Made by a program: the position numbers and the translations under genes. From Hyperoplus lanceolatus (lineage: Eukaryota; Chordata; Actinopteri; Uranoscopiformes; Ammodytidae), in assembly GCA_026929865.2 (NCBI GenBank), contig CM049410.1:12104501-12168500 (forward strand): a stretch of 64,000 nucleotides of DNA, given 5' to 3'. This document shows, piece by piece, positions 1 to 12,300 of this stretch. Numbering within the stretch: the stretch's first letter is position 1; each line of letters begins with the position of its first letter. Below the pieces are notes generated by a model. It ran no database searches. It was given only the letters and a program-made list of their open reading frames with translations, and was not told the origin of the DNA.

Positions 1-253
1 GGCTGTGCGTGATTCCACTTTGACACAAACCATTTAGCTCTAGTCAAGCATGGCATGGTTAACTTGTGAGCCGGTTAGCTGAGATAAAGTGTGCAGGCTG
101 ATAACATTGAAAAGCACTTGCAAAGATTAAACAGCACAGATTTGAGATCTAGGTGCATTTAGTTTTTGATTGTGTTACCATACAGGTGCTGCTTGGTTTA
201 CGTTTACTGTATTAACGCCATTCATCTTTTTTTCCATGTTTCTTTTACTCTAG

Positions 254-321
254 GTCGGGAACTGAACTCCCAATGGCAGCTACAGGTACAATGTAATGAT
301 TTTTTCTCACACCAGCACTAA
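254..321 (+). CDS. Candidate terminal exon of an upstream gene (unidentified)
   Basis: A pyrimidine-rich tract ending in TAG at 251-253 resembles a splice acceptor. It is followed by an open frame (begins xRELNSQWQLQ) that reaches a TAA at 319-321, and an A/T-rich AATAAA-like stretch follows. Alternatively the piece is a 32-bp internal or untranslated exon ending at the GT at 286. I do not recognise the peptide, and there is no second exon in the window to support it. It could be the last exon of a neighbour lying left of the window, or chance. Confidence 0.2.
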
Positions 322-1105
322 AAATATATAAAAATAAAAACTTCAGAAAACAAAATACAGTATTTAAAAACTGAGAGCAAGACTTTAAAAAATGCAGAAT
401 CGATAACGACCAACGCAACACAATAAAAAAGTATTTTTTCAATAACAATGAGTTTTCAGAAGCAATTATTTAACAATTCGTAGCGCTGCCTGCTGACCTG
501 CAAGTTGTATTTGGAAATAAAGGCTCAGACTAGTACTGAAATTGGATAATACATGGCTCCGGAAGAAGCTCTGTCAGTTCTGTGAAAAACAACCCTGGTG
601 GTGTCAAAAAGTGACGTGATCAGGGTTCATTTTTATTGTATTAAGGCTTCATATTGCTGACAGGAAGATCATAAAGGTCTCATCCAGTTACACACACTGG
701 CTGTACATTGGTTGGGATATGTCAGCATTTATCAGGTTGAGTACATTGAAAATGCTTTCAAGTTAAGTTCTAGTTTGTTCGCCAACTTTACAAGACTAAA
801 GCTAAATATCCCCTCTTATTAGCAGCATTTCAATGTGCCCTAACACTAGCATATTGGTTCATTCGCAATATGTCCTACTTTAAAGTTAAACTGGGGCTCT
901 GCTCTGTTTCATTATTCCTTTTCCATCTTAATGTGTCGCCCCCTCTTTCTTCTCTTTCTCTCATAATTGCCCCCACACTTCCTCTCGCAGTAACGTGCAC
1001 ATACACATCCATCACAGATCCACATGACCGTTGACAGATTGTCCCCATGCTGGTTTAGATTATCCCACAATCTGTCACCTTGAAATGGATGAGAAGGAGA
1101 GATAG

Positions 1106-1106
1106 G

Positions 1107-1140
<34 letters not shown>

Positions 1141-1163
1141 GAGAGAGAAAGAGAAAGAGAGAT
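1106..1163. repeat. (GA)n microsatellite
   Basis: Imperfect GA dinucleotide run with GGGAGA interruptions. A complementary (CT)n run lies at about 1608-1640 and a further GA run at about 1738-1760, so this part of the window is polypurine/polypyrimidine-rich. Confidence 0.9.
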
Positions 1164-1976
1164 GGATGGAGTGAATAATGGAAACGAAGACAAGTATTAC
1201 TCTACTGGGAGTAAAGGAAGGCTGGATTGCAGAGGTGTTATAGGGTTTTCCACCTGGACGTGTGTGCGTGCGTGCGTGGGAGTCGTAAATGTATTCTACC
1301 AAATAAACTGTGCGTATCGAACACAATGTTGCTCTACACACTAGTTGATATTCCACACGGGTTCCCTCCATCATGGTCTCACCCCTCCTTCATCATCTAT
1401 CTCCACTCTCCTCCCACTCCATACATCTCCCCACTTCTCTCTCTGTTATTCTGTCGTTTCTTTCTCTCTTTTCTGTTTGCACTTTTTTCCCCTCTTTGTC
1501 TTAAACTGTACCTGTTTCCCTCCATCACTTCAGTCTCTCCGTCTCAGTCTACTCCCTTTTCGTCTATTACTTCTATCAATCCCTCCCTCCCTCCGTTCCT
1601 CCCCCTCCCTCTCTCTCTCTCTCTCTCTCCTTCTCTCTCCAGATAAAATATTCATACTCATCCATATACTGGGAGTGTAGCAGCGAGCCACAGGAGTCAT
1701 TGCTTTCAAAGACTTGAGGCCCTTCTGAGTTTACAGAGAGAAAGAGAGAGAGAGAGAGTGGTGGGGGATGGAGAGAGACGGAGTAGGCGGAGAAAGGGAG
1801 GAGAGGTGAAGATGAGTGAGAGAAAGGAATGAAAAAGAAAAGCTCTGACAAAGTGAGGGAAAGGGAAGAGACAGAGTAAGAGCATGAGTGAAAGACCATG
1901 GAGCCCCACCATCACATCAAACACCATGCAGGCAACACATGATGAAACGCTTCTTTTGCATTTCACACACAGTGGT

Positions 1977-1977
<1 letters not shown>

Positions 1978-2042
<65 letters not shown>

Positions 2043-2092
2043 GCAAACAGATACTGTGGGTTAAACAGAGAGAGAGAGAGAGAGAGAGAAAG
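1978..2092. repeat. (AC)n then (GA)n compound microsatellite
   Basis: About 32 uninterrupted AC units at 1978-2041, followed after a short unique spacer by a GA run at about 2069-2092. Confidence 0.95.
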
Positions 2093-2231
2093 CCGCAAAG
2101 AGATTCAGAGCCTGCAGCACTTCCAACATGGACAGATGATTAAACACTTTGCCCTCTCTGTATTCCGCACACGAATATAAAAGTATTGCACCTCTGGCTT
2201 CTCAAAAGGCCACTTAAGCTGATTTTACAGG

Positions 2232-2253
2232 TGCACGCACCCACGCACGCACG

Positions 2254-2313
<60 letters not shown>

Positions 2314-2326
2314 CTCTCTCTCTTTC
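2232..2326. repeat. (GCAC)n-(AC)n-(TC)n compound microsatellite
   Basis: A short GCAC/ACGC tract passes into about 26 AC units and then TC units ending near 2326. Confidence 0.95.
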
Positions 2327-2704
2327 TAAACAAACAAACACACAAACAAACGTGCAAACTTGAGCAATTAGTTCTCATGCAAGTGCACACAAGATCACAT
2401 ACATTAAGCCTTTTCCGAGCCTTTTTGTTTGTCAAGCCTTCCGCATGATGTACCGACAGTCCCCTTTGCTGCCGCCTCTCATGTGCCAGGTCTAGAATAT
2501 GTTTTGTCTTATTATCCTGAGTTTGCACAACAGAGTCGCCGTCCACTTTCAAGCTGGATAAAAGCGCACACAACCCCTCCAATTAGGTTGCCCAAATTCT
2601 GGGTTGTCTCCAGTCAAACCCGCATTAAGAGTGCTGTGAGGGTGAACAGGGCGTCAAAGCTTTTGGAGGATGTTTTTTCTCTGTTTGAATGCGAGCAAGT
2701 GCTT

Positions 2705-2706
<2 letters not shown>

Positions 2707-2760
<54 letters not shown>
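2707..2760. repeat. (GT)n microsatellite
   Basis: About 24 GT units with one slip (GGTG) near 2755. Confidence 0.95.
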
Positions 2761-2762
<2 letters not shown>

Positions 2763-3907
2763 AATGGGCAGCACAGATGTGTGAGAGGCAATGAGGAAAT
2801 TGAAAGCAACACAAATTTAACATAATTCATTTCCTTTGATTTCCCGACTTCAAGAGCAGGGATGGACAAGTATTGGCCTGGATGGGGGATTCTGTCTTCA
2901 ATAGCAATGTAGGTCTTTCCCTGATCCCTGATCAGCACCTTGGTCCGGACTGATATATCTTGCCAACTTTTGGATGGATTATGATTTAGTTTTGTACAGA
3001 CTTTCATGTTTGCTTTGGAAACCAGCACCACCACGAGGTCTAACAGCTATTGGCCGGATTCCCCTGACATTTCAGAAATGTTTTGTTTATCCCCTGACTT
3101 TACCAGACACATTTCATGTGCACATTAATCATATTTTCAGAACCTGCAATCAGTCAATACAAGCTTTCACATCAGCCAAGACATTTTGATTGAGCAATAT
3201 TTGCGTCTTCAATAGTTTCTGGACTATTTTTCCGAGGTTTCACTTTCAACCTGTACATATACGCAATTACAAATGCACGGAAATTATGAAACTGTAAAGA
3301 GATAAGCTGGACACTCCCCAAATGAAAAACCATTATCTGCCCTCAGACATAGGGCTAGCCGATGCACCAAGTCTGTTAAAAGGTCATCGTTCACAATTTA
3401 TTTCAGAAATGACATAATTAATTCCAAAACTCAGGCTTGATGTGAATAGTCAGGCTCTGAATTAGCAATTTTGTGTCGTTTACTCACATCACAATTAGTT
3501 TTAAAGATGCATTTTAAAAACCTTCCGTAAAAGCTATACTTTGTCAGTACTTTTGTTTAAGTACTCTGTACTCTGTGTTTGGTGCAAGTGGAGAAAATGG
3601 TTTAACATTATCCCTGCTTGACTTTGATTTGCATTGTCATTGTGAACATGTTGCTGTGCATACACACACTTAGCTGCTAGCGTGGCTTTATAACTTCTTG
3701 GAATATTATACAGGAATGCCTGGTATTAAAGTGTAGTACAACACCACTAGTATGATCAAAGACATTCTACTGAATAATTATGATGGGATGGTATTGCCAT
3801 GCATTTGGATTTATTCTTATTTAATCAAACATGTCATATTTTTTTAAAAAATTACCTATTCTCCCCTTCTCTCTCTCTAGCTGTGTAAGTGTTTGTGTTT
3901 GTGTTTG

Positions 3908-3940
<33 letters not shown>

Positions 3941-4279
3941 GTGCGTGTGTGTGTGTCTATACTGAAATCTCATTTGTGACATTTAACAGCTGCATATATT
4001 ACCACAGCATATTGCCTCAGGCCTGGAAAACAAGTCTATTCTGTTGGGACCTGCCGCAACACACTGTATATATGATGCCTTCTCTCTCGAAGCAAAGTTA
4101 GTTCATTAACAGAAACATATAGTTGGCTTATTAGAAGTGCAAGAGTGAAGCTTTATTTTTTTCAATCCTCAGAAGACCGGGCCAGGGGAAAGCATTTAAA
4201 GTCATAGCAGGAGATTTACAGTACTTGATTTCATCTAGGCACCTTTAGAATATGAATTCATTACTTTGCATTTTGTTGT

Positions 4280-4301
4280 CTGTGTATGCCTGTGTATGCC
4301 T

Positions 4302-4354
<53 letters not shown>
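4280..4354. repeat. (GT)n microsatellite with TGTGTATGCC minisatellite head
   Basis: Three tandem copies of a 10-bp TGTGTATGCC-like unit run into about 23 GT units. A shorter GT/GC alternating tract lies at about 3895-3957. Confidence 0.9.
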
Positions 4355-4357
<3 letters not shown>

Positions 4358-6259
4358 TGCCAATATCAAAATGATTACAAAATACCCACCTTACTGCTCT
4401 TGACCTCTCCTACATTTTCATTGGGTGTAAAAGCAAACAATTCTGCTTGATTAAAAAAAATACCTCCACAAATTCTCAGAAGCAACACAAGCAGTGACAA
4501 TGAACGAAAAACGACATGAGGGATGCAATCCATCATTTGTGATGATGGGGCTACAAAAAGAAATTAACTTGACTTGACTTAGCAGTGTATAGCTTGCTTC
4601 CACTCTTTTTTTGCTAAAGCTAACTTGCGGTAGCTTCATATTTAACCTACAGCATTAGTGGCATCAATCTTCTCATCTAAAATCTCTGAAACAAATAAGC
4701 CTAACATTTCCCAAAATGTCAAATTGATGTTTTAGAGATAGGAACATTCTAAATGGTGATATTGCAAAGTTATTAGTCATAGGCATTTTTTTAAGGGCTT
4801 CTACTCCATTTACTTGAACACACCATGTGTTCATATTACTGTTATGGGTCAGGGATATTGTGTCAGCCCTCTGTGCAGTAGTGCGGTTTAAAACTGCCAC
4901 TATCTCTATCTCCCACCCTGTATTGATCCAGACAGACTAAAAAGATCATTTGGCAGCATGTTGCAATTCCCTTCCCTCTTGACTGTGGGTCACTCTGACA
5001 CAGGACACCGCAACACACTATAACCTCTGTTTGGATTGCAATGACTACATGATAACAAACAATTGTACCCATGCAGTCTTCCTGGGGGGGGGAGAAATTG
5101 GGTTGAAATGCCACCAGACTCTGAATATCTACCTCATTAACAGAGGAAGGGGAGAAGAACAGAGCACTCTCTGAAGAGAAAAGGTATTGACAAGCTAAGA
5201 GATGTGAGTAATTCCTCTATAGGCTACTGGTCCACACAGGGAATTTGGGAGCAGCAAGGGGTTCAATAATGTATTGATTCTCTTTGTGAGCTTTTCTTTC
5301 TTTGAGGATTTGATGTAAAATTGTTATCTGACAGTTTTATGATTAACTAGTGCAGTGTGTGAATGTACTAAATGGGTGCCTGTCTCTCTGCCCATCCACC
5401 TGTCTGTCTGACAATTTCATCAGCATAGTTTAGACTTGTGTAGGGCAAATGTTGGCCCATAACATGTTGTGTATGTATAGTCTGTGATGTTTTTTTATCT
5501 TTATTTTTTTTCTTCTTGCTTGCAGTAAAATTGTCCATGGGTGGCAATGTCAATCGTTTGTACACCGCTTTGGAATATAATATTGACATATAGATTGTAT
5601 CATCATATTTATGGTTTTGACTGAAATTCTTCCAACGAGTAGTGGAATTATTGCATTGACAATCATGGTGCCAAGAGGATGAATTATTCCTACAACACCA
5701 CCAACAAGGTTCAAACCTTCATTTATCCAGCAGAATATCTCAAAAACTATTGGATGGATTGTCATTTGGTGACTCTTCTGGTATTTAGCTGTGCCTGTAG
5801 AAGCTTAGATTAAATTAAATGACTTTGGGGATTCCTTAGCTTTTTATGTTGTCCAATTTCCATCTGTCGAAAACTTTGATTTATGACCGAAATACACTTG
5901 TGACTGGAAGCTACCTACATTTCCATCAGTGTCAGCAATTCTTGCAGAGATTTTTTTTTTTATTAAGGTAAACATTATGCATTCTCATATTTAGCACACT
6001 AGCATGGGGACATTAGGATTTGGATCAAAGTACTGTTGTGCCTGAGTCCAGCCTCTGTTGGTTGTGATCTCTTAAAGACCTATTTAAGCAAGATCTCTTG
6101 TAAAGGTAACACATTGCTAATTGCCATTTACCTTAAAACAGCTGCTTTGTGCACAATTCAGTTGCCGTAAAGTAAATGCTCTTATTACTTGTGTGTGTGC
6201 AAGTGAAATACAATGGTCTAAAAAATAAGGTTTAAAGTGTTGGGATGGGTGTTAAAATG

Positions 6260-6261
<2 letters not shown>

Positions 6262-6309
<48 letters not shown>
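6262..6309. repeat. (CT)n microsatellite directly upstream of the FAM20C-like start codon
   Basis: About 24 TC units end 25 bp before the ATG at 6335. They are in frame with upstream ATGs at 6245 and 6257 and, if translated, would add an alternating Ser-Leu hydrophobic stretch to the N-terminus. Confidence 0.95.
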
Positions 6310-6313
<4 letters not shown>

Positions 6314-6334
6314 CATAATCTCTTCTTGGTAAGC

Positions 6335-9300
6335 ATGATGAAACAGAGGTTTGGTCGCTCCACCCGCTCCATCTACCTGGGTCTGGCGTCTCTGTCCCTT
6401 GCTCTCCACCTGCTTTTGGCATTTTTCTGTCTCTCTATTCTCCAGACATCCTGTGTCCTTCCTCCCTCCTCCTCCTCCTCCTCCTCCTCCTCTTCTTCCT
6501 CCAATCCAAACACAGAAACTCAGCATCTGCAGTCCATCTACCGCTCTTCCTCTATCTCCTCTGCCTCTTCCTCAAGTGAAGAGCTACCTACCATCCCCAA
6601 GAATGAAGAGCGACACAAGCCCAATGCCCCGACCACACCACCAAAAGAAGAAGGCTCATTCAAGAAACTGATCCGAGTCGTCGAAGGGATTCACAAGGTC
6701 AAGGGTGGTTCTAAAGTGGACGCACTGTTCGAGCACCCGCTGTACAACCTGCCACGCCCAGAGCTGCCGGAAGACGATTGGCTGCTGAGGGTGAAGACAA
6801 ATGGACATGATGCAAAAGGTGTAGGAAGTGAGGAGGAGAGTGATGACCCCTCTAATAGTGACAGTCAGTGGTAAGTGAAACAGATATTTGCTCTGTTTTG
6901 GTACCTGCCCTTAGTGGCCACTCAGTGAACTACAATCTTTGTCACTTCACATTGGATGCTGGTAGAACTCGCTGTGGTAGATCATAAGCCTCTTTATAGC
7001 TGTGCCACTGGCATGTTATTGAACCGCAGGCCGTCCAATTAGCTAACTTTGAATTTGTCAGATAGGCTGCTTGGGTTACTTCCTTTAAAAACAAATGACA
7101 ACTTGCTAACACAACTAAACTAAGATAGTAAACAATGATATGTACTTAAAGGAATACTTCACCCATACGGAACCAGCGTTCTATCATTATAAAATCACTA
7201 TTATAATATAATGAATGAGGTTTTTCTTTCCTCAGTCTTCCCTTGGCCCAGCTGTCCTGTTAATCCCGACCCTTACTGTGATGTCACAAGAAGGAAAATG
7301 TAGGGTTAGACAATGAGACCCTAAAACACTCTTTCTGCCTTTCCTCAGACTAGGATGATCCGATTTAAATTTGTTTTGCACATTTATACTAGATAGGATC
7401 TCCGAGTTCAATACACCTTCATATTCCAACCGGAGAAGTAGGTCTTTAATAGAACATGTTACTTTCACTTGCCAACACCCTTAACAGTGAACAATATTCT
7501 GTAATATGCTTATTAAAAATTGTAAATTAATTTGCTAGCACACTAGACTAAGAAAGATAACAAGACTGTGTCATATGCTATTTATAAAATGTTACAAATA
7601 ACTTGCTAAAACTCTAAACTAAGGTGAACAATATTCAGACATATGCTAATTAGAAAATGGTGATAGCGTCAGTTAGACAATCAGCTAAAATAGCACTCAA
7701 TACCTGTGGTATTTGCTAATCCAAAAATGTTATAGGCCAATGCTGACATGCTTAAAAAAAGGATGGTGAACAAGGTGAACATTCCTATACCTTCTAAACT
7801 TTAGAATGTTAGCACACTAACGTTAGCATTTACCTTAAAGCACCGATGTGATGTAACTTTATAGCCTTGGTCTGGTTCTGGCACACGCTGTGTGGTACAG
7901 AATATTAGCTAACTCTTTAAAAAAAAACTTTTTTTAGATGAACTATTTAGTGTTAATTTCTATTATCTCTTAGTCGTTAGGTTGTTTGTCCTTTGTAAAA
8001 TGGGTTGCTCTCATTCATATTCTCCGTCACACATGTGACCCCTACAGCTTGTTGATTCTACATCTCTGAACTTCAGTGTCAATTGTATAACCTTCTTTGG
8101 CCAGTTCTGCCGTTTATCCCCCATACACTCCTTCCTGTTCTGAAGGCAGAGTGCCAGTAGCGAGGAGGAAGGCTTTGACAAAGTCACATGGACGAGGGAT
8201 GGTGAGACCCACCCTCCCTGGCTCCGGTTCCACCTGGGCATCTCTCGCTGGGAGCTGTACAACAGGAAGGACCCTCACCTGGCCCAGCTGACTCATTATT
8301 TGGCAACGCAGCGTATCCTCGGAGCTGGTGAGCAAATAAAGTGTGTGTGTGTGGGGGGGAGGGGGAGGGGTGTATAAGCTTATATAAAATATTAAGGACA
8401 CACACACTGCAGACATAATTCTTCAAATATTTTCCAAGTCCTGCCAAAACCTGCACTACCCACTCATTTGAAAGCAATTTACTTATCCATTATCATAGCC
8501 TGTTAAAGACCTGTTTCTTTATCTGTCACTATATTTTGGAGGCGGTGATGAAAGCAGCCCGAGGAGCCAGTTAAAAGGAAATGTGTTATAAGTGGAGCTT
8601 AATTGACTAGACTTGAAAGTACAGCAGCAAAAATAAATTAGCTCTTGCTTTATTCATGCTCAGTGCCACTATCCTGCATGTTTGTCATAGTTGTATACCC
8701 ATTGTGTTGTCTAATTGGGTTCAAGGCCGCACAGTTAAAATGCAGTACCTTACAGCAATGCTCAACACACCAACTGAATTTTTTTTTATTCCAAATTGCA
8801 CTAGTAGTGCTGTAAGTACATTCAGATTTCTCTTCACACAATTAAGATGACACAAGCATGCTGCTTTCTCACTTTAACTCTAATCCCTTTATACAAACAA
8901 CTGTCAGAGTGCCAGAGGCAGCCGTCAGCATTCACTAAAGTTTTCACTCAGTGAATGAAGTTTAACTGGGCTAAGGTTCATGTTCAGAACAGTCACATGG
9001 TTACACAAAGTTACATGTTTTGAGCCAGTGGACAGGTTCAACGGTATTTTTGAAGTTTCCGTTTTTTGCTCTTGCTGCAGTGCAATCTTATTGGGCTGAA
9101 CCAAGACTTTAAGACAGCTTTTAAGAGACCAATACCGTCAAAAAAATACAAAGTCAATTGGAATGCAAGTGATATGAACTTAAGAAAGAAAATTACTGAT
9201 GTTAGTGGTTAACAGATATCATATTAACACATCCACACAAAAAACACACTGACACTAGTGCACAGATACAACATTGACATATGCATGCTAACACACACAC

Positions 9301-12300
9301 ACACACACTTTAGGCCCACAACTCCACTCACATCGGCAGGCTCATTTTGTGTTTGCTCATCTCTGACACCCTTTCCCTGTCTTCAGCATGCTGCAGAATG
9401 AATAATGCATCCGGATCTGTGTTATACGCTGCAGATTAAGCACTTATCTCAGCTACAGGCTGTGTTTTTCCTGTGACTGTCTCATCCATTTTCCTTCATA
9501 TTTAACACTCACTACAGTGTTATTACCAATTATTCTTGAATTCCTTTCATCAGAGTTATAAACAGGTGTCATCAATGAATATGAGAGGATTTGACCAGTA
9601 TCTTTTGTATTATTTGATGGACTAGCGCAGTAACCAAAGAACAAAGCAGTGTCTTCTTCTGAATGCATGGGACTCCAAGAACTACGTGCTTTGATTCACA
9701 CTGCCAAATTGTCTGAGGCGTGGGTGAAATGGCTAATGTTTTTTTTTTTTTTTTGACGAAAGACTCAAATAGTGCCTCAGTGTCCAAATCACAGCTGTCG
9801 TGCTAACACTAGCTCAAATCGGAGCTAGCTAATGACACACTCAGTGTCTTGTTTATGTTGGGGGGGGGGGGGGGTGAAGTCAGGCCAAACATTCTATAAA
9901 GAGACCTTCAAGATGAATGAAAGAATGAAAGATCATACATTATTGGGGGGTAGGGGTTAATTAAGTCAATTTCATTCATTATTTTATCCAGGTCATATAG
10001 TAGTAATGTACCAGATTAGGGGGCCATTGACAGTGTGTGGTGTCACTGTGATATAGCCCACAATGTGGAAGAACAGATGCACTGAAAACATACAGTGCAA
10101 TACATTGTGTAAGCATTGCACGTATATTTTTGAATCTAATATGCAAGTGTGTTACATGAATTTCCTATGATGACTTCTGTTCTTAATATTAGTCGTGCAC
10201 TCCATACGTTTCAGTTCAGAAGTCAGGAGGCACCCAACTCAAACTGCTCATATCGTTCCCAAACCACGGGCAAGCGCTACTGAAACCCATGAAGTAAGAT
10301 CCCCACACACACTGTAACTGGAAAACCCAAAATGGCTGACAGATTGTAGCCAGCTATGGGCCAACTGACTAGACTGGTTGTGATATATTTAATAAAACAA
10401 CAACACAGTAAAGAAGAACAAAAAGAAGAGGTACATGCTTATGTTTGTTTACTCCTGCCTAGACAGTCTCGGGATGAGGAGACGGACGTGAACCTGTTCT
10501 ACTTTTCTGACTTTGAAAGACACAACGCCGAGATCTCTGCCTCTCACCTTGACAGGTTTGGAGTCACTCTGTCAATCTGCATTATTTTTTAAATTTCTTT
10601 TTTTCTATTTTGCACTTTAGTGTGTGTGGCTGTTCCCATCTTTCTGCCCCGTCCTGTCTCAGATTGCTGGGCTTCAACAGGATCCCTCCAGTGGTCGGTC
10701 GCCTCATCAATGTCATTACTGATATCAAAGAGATCACCACCGACAAAAAGTTATCTCGGACCTTCTACACTTCCCCTGGTGTGTGTGTGTGTGTGTAGGC
10801 TGTTATTACCATAACCATAATATTTAGATAGTAAATAATATGGATGTAGCATCCGGGCTGACCTCAGTTATTCACACGGCATCCAATAATCCTGGTTTGT
10901 GCGCGTCGCCATCTTGTGAGATTTTTACTCCGCCTCACGTCGGGGGGAGGGAGATACGCCCATCTAGCTGACGTATACCTCCGAGGCAAAGTGAGGGACA
11001 ACGGGCGGAGAGCTGTCACTCAATAGATTGCGGCAATACATTTTAACCTCCAAAAGAATAAAAACTAGCCTGCTAGAAAAAATTCACCCCCCTCAGTGTT
11101 GTCATGGAGATATGACCTAAACATACAGACTAAAATGGTTTTGTGGACCAGGCTGTAAATAGGTTTAATAAGACTTTGAAAACGGCCTGTCTAGCTGGAT
11201 ACAATTGAACAAGTGTGTCAAAGAAAAATTGCTCAGTCTTGGTTCCACCCCCAGTGGCCACCGGAAAATACTACAATTTTGGTCACTTCCTTATTGGATG
11301 CTGGTAAAAATCGCTGAGGTTGGGGCTTGGTTATTACTCATGTTATGGGTAAATTTTTATTTTTTTTTGTTTTATGGGTACATGTTTCTGTTTACACAGT
11401 GATATTGTGGGGACATACCTTCCTTTTAGGGACAAACTGGAAGTCCCATTAACGTAATAATGACATTTTAAGGTGAGGACTTGCTTTGAGGCGGTAAGGG
11501 TAAACTAAGGTTAGGTTAAAGCCACTACGAGTAACATGGCACGTTGGCGTCCCCTTTGGACAAAAGCGGTAGTATTTTTACGAACGCCCGCTGTCGCAAA
11601 GCTGTTTTCTAGCTCGTGCCAGGAGCGTGAGTGTGAACTGAGAAGGGAGCAATATAGTGCATGTCTGTGTGTTGAAAGTGTGTGGACTCTTTTCGGCTCC
11701 GTGAGAGTGGTTTTGACACAGCATGAACTAATGCCAGTCACTGCCACACGCACCTGATTGCAATGAGTTTATGCAGCAGTGTCACCTAACTACTCTCGCT
11801 CACGGAGCTGAAAGATTACGTGTCCGACTCCTCACAGAAAGCGAATGAACGATAGACGGCAGTTAGTATGGATCACGATGAGGTATTGTGTTTATGTTGT
11901 TGTAAATAATTACTATTTCAGATAATGGTTATCTGATGATGGTGAAGCAAAGCAAACTTTGTGTTAGTACCAACCGCTCATTCATTTAGGAGTAAACACT
12001 GCAGTCTTGTTTCGCTCTTGTGAAATTGTATACACGTTGCTTGGCAACGCCCTCGTCCCCCCTAGCCTATATCACTCTCCCTTTTAGCTTTTCTTCATTG
12101 CATTTTCTTTTTTTTCTTTGATGGTTCAGCCCCGTTATCAGTCATTATGACGACAAATAACTGTATCAAACAAGGCTCCCGCTCCCCTTCCCTCACCTGG
12201 AGGGATAGGCTTCTCAATTCACGTTGCTGCGCCACACTGAAATCTGCGACCAATACGGATATGTGACCATAGCTTGCGCGAGCGAACCGAAAATCGGACT

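Larger units (their letters stand above)
1..6334. other. Intergenic or 5' region, microsatellite-rich, no supported gene
   Basis: Apart from the weak exon candidate at 254-321, no conserved coding signal was found. The long open frames here are translations of (CT)n, (GA)n and (CA)n repeats and give only Ser-Leu, Arg-Glu or His-Thr strings. The stretch may contain the promoter and untranslated exons of the FAM20C-like gene, but none can be placed from sequence alone. Confidence 0.6.

Noticed and set aside
1576..2794. Long open frames of His-Thr, Cys-Val or Ser-Leu repeats on both strands
   Set aside because: They are translations of (CA)n, (GT)n and (CT)n microsatellites; no start context or conserved peptide.
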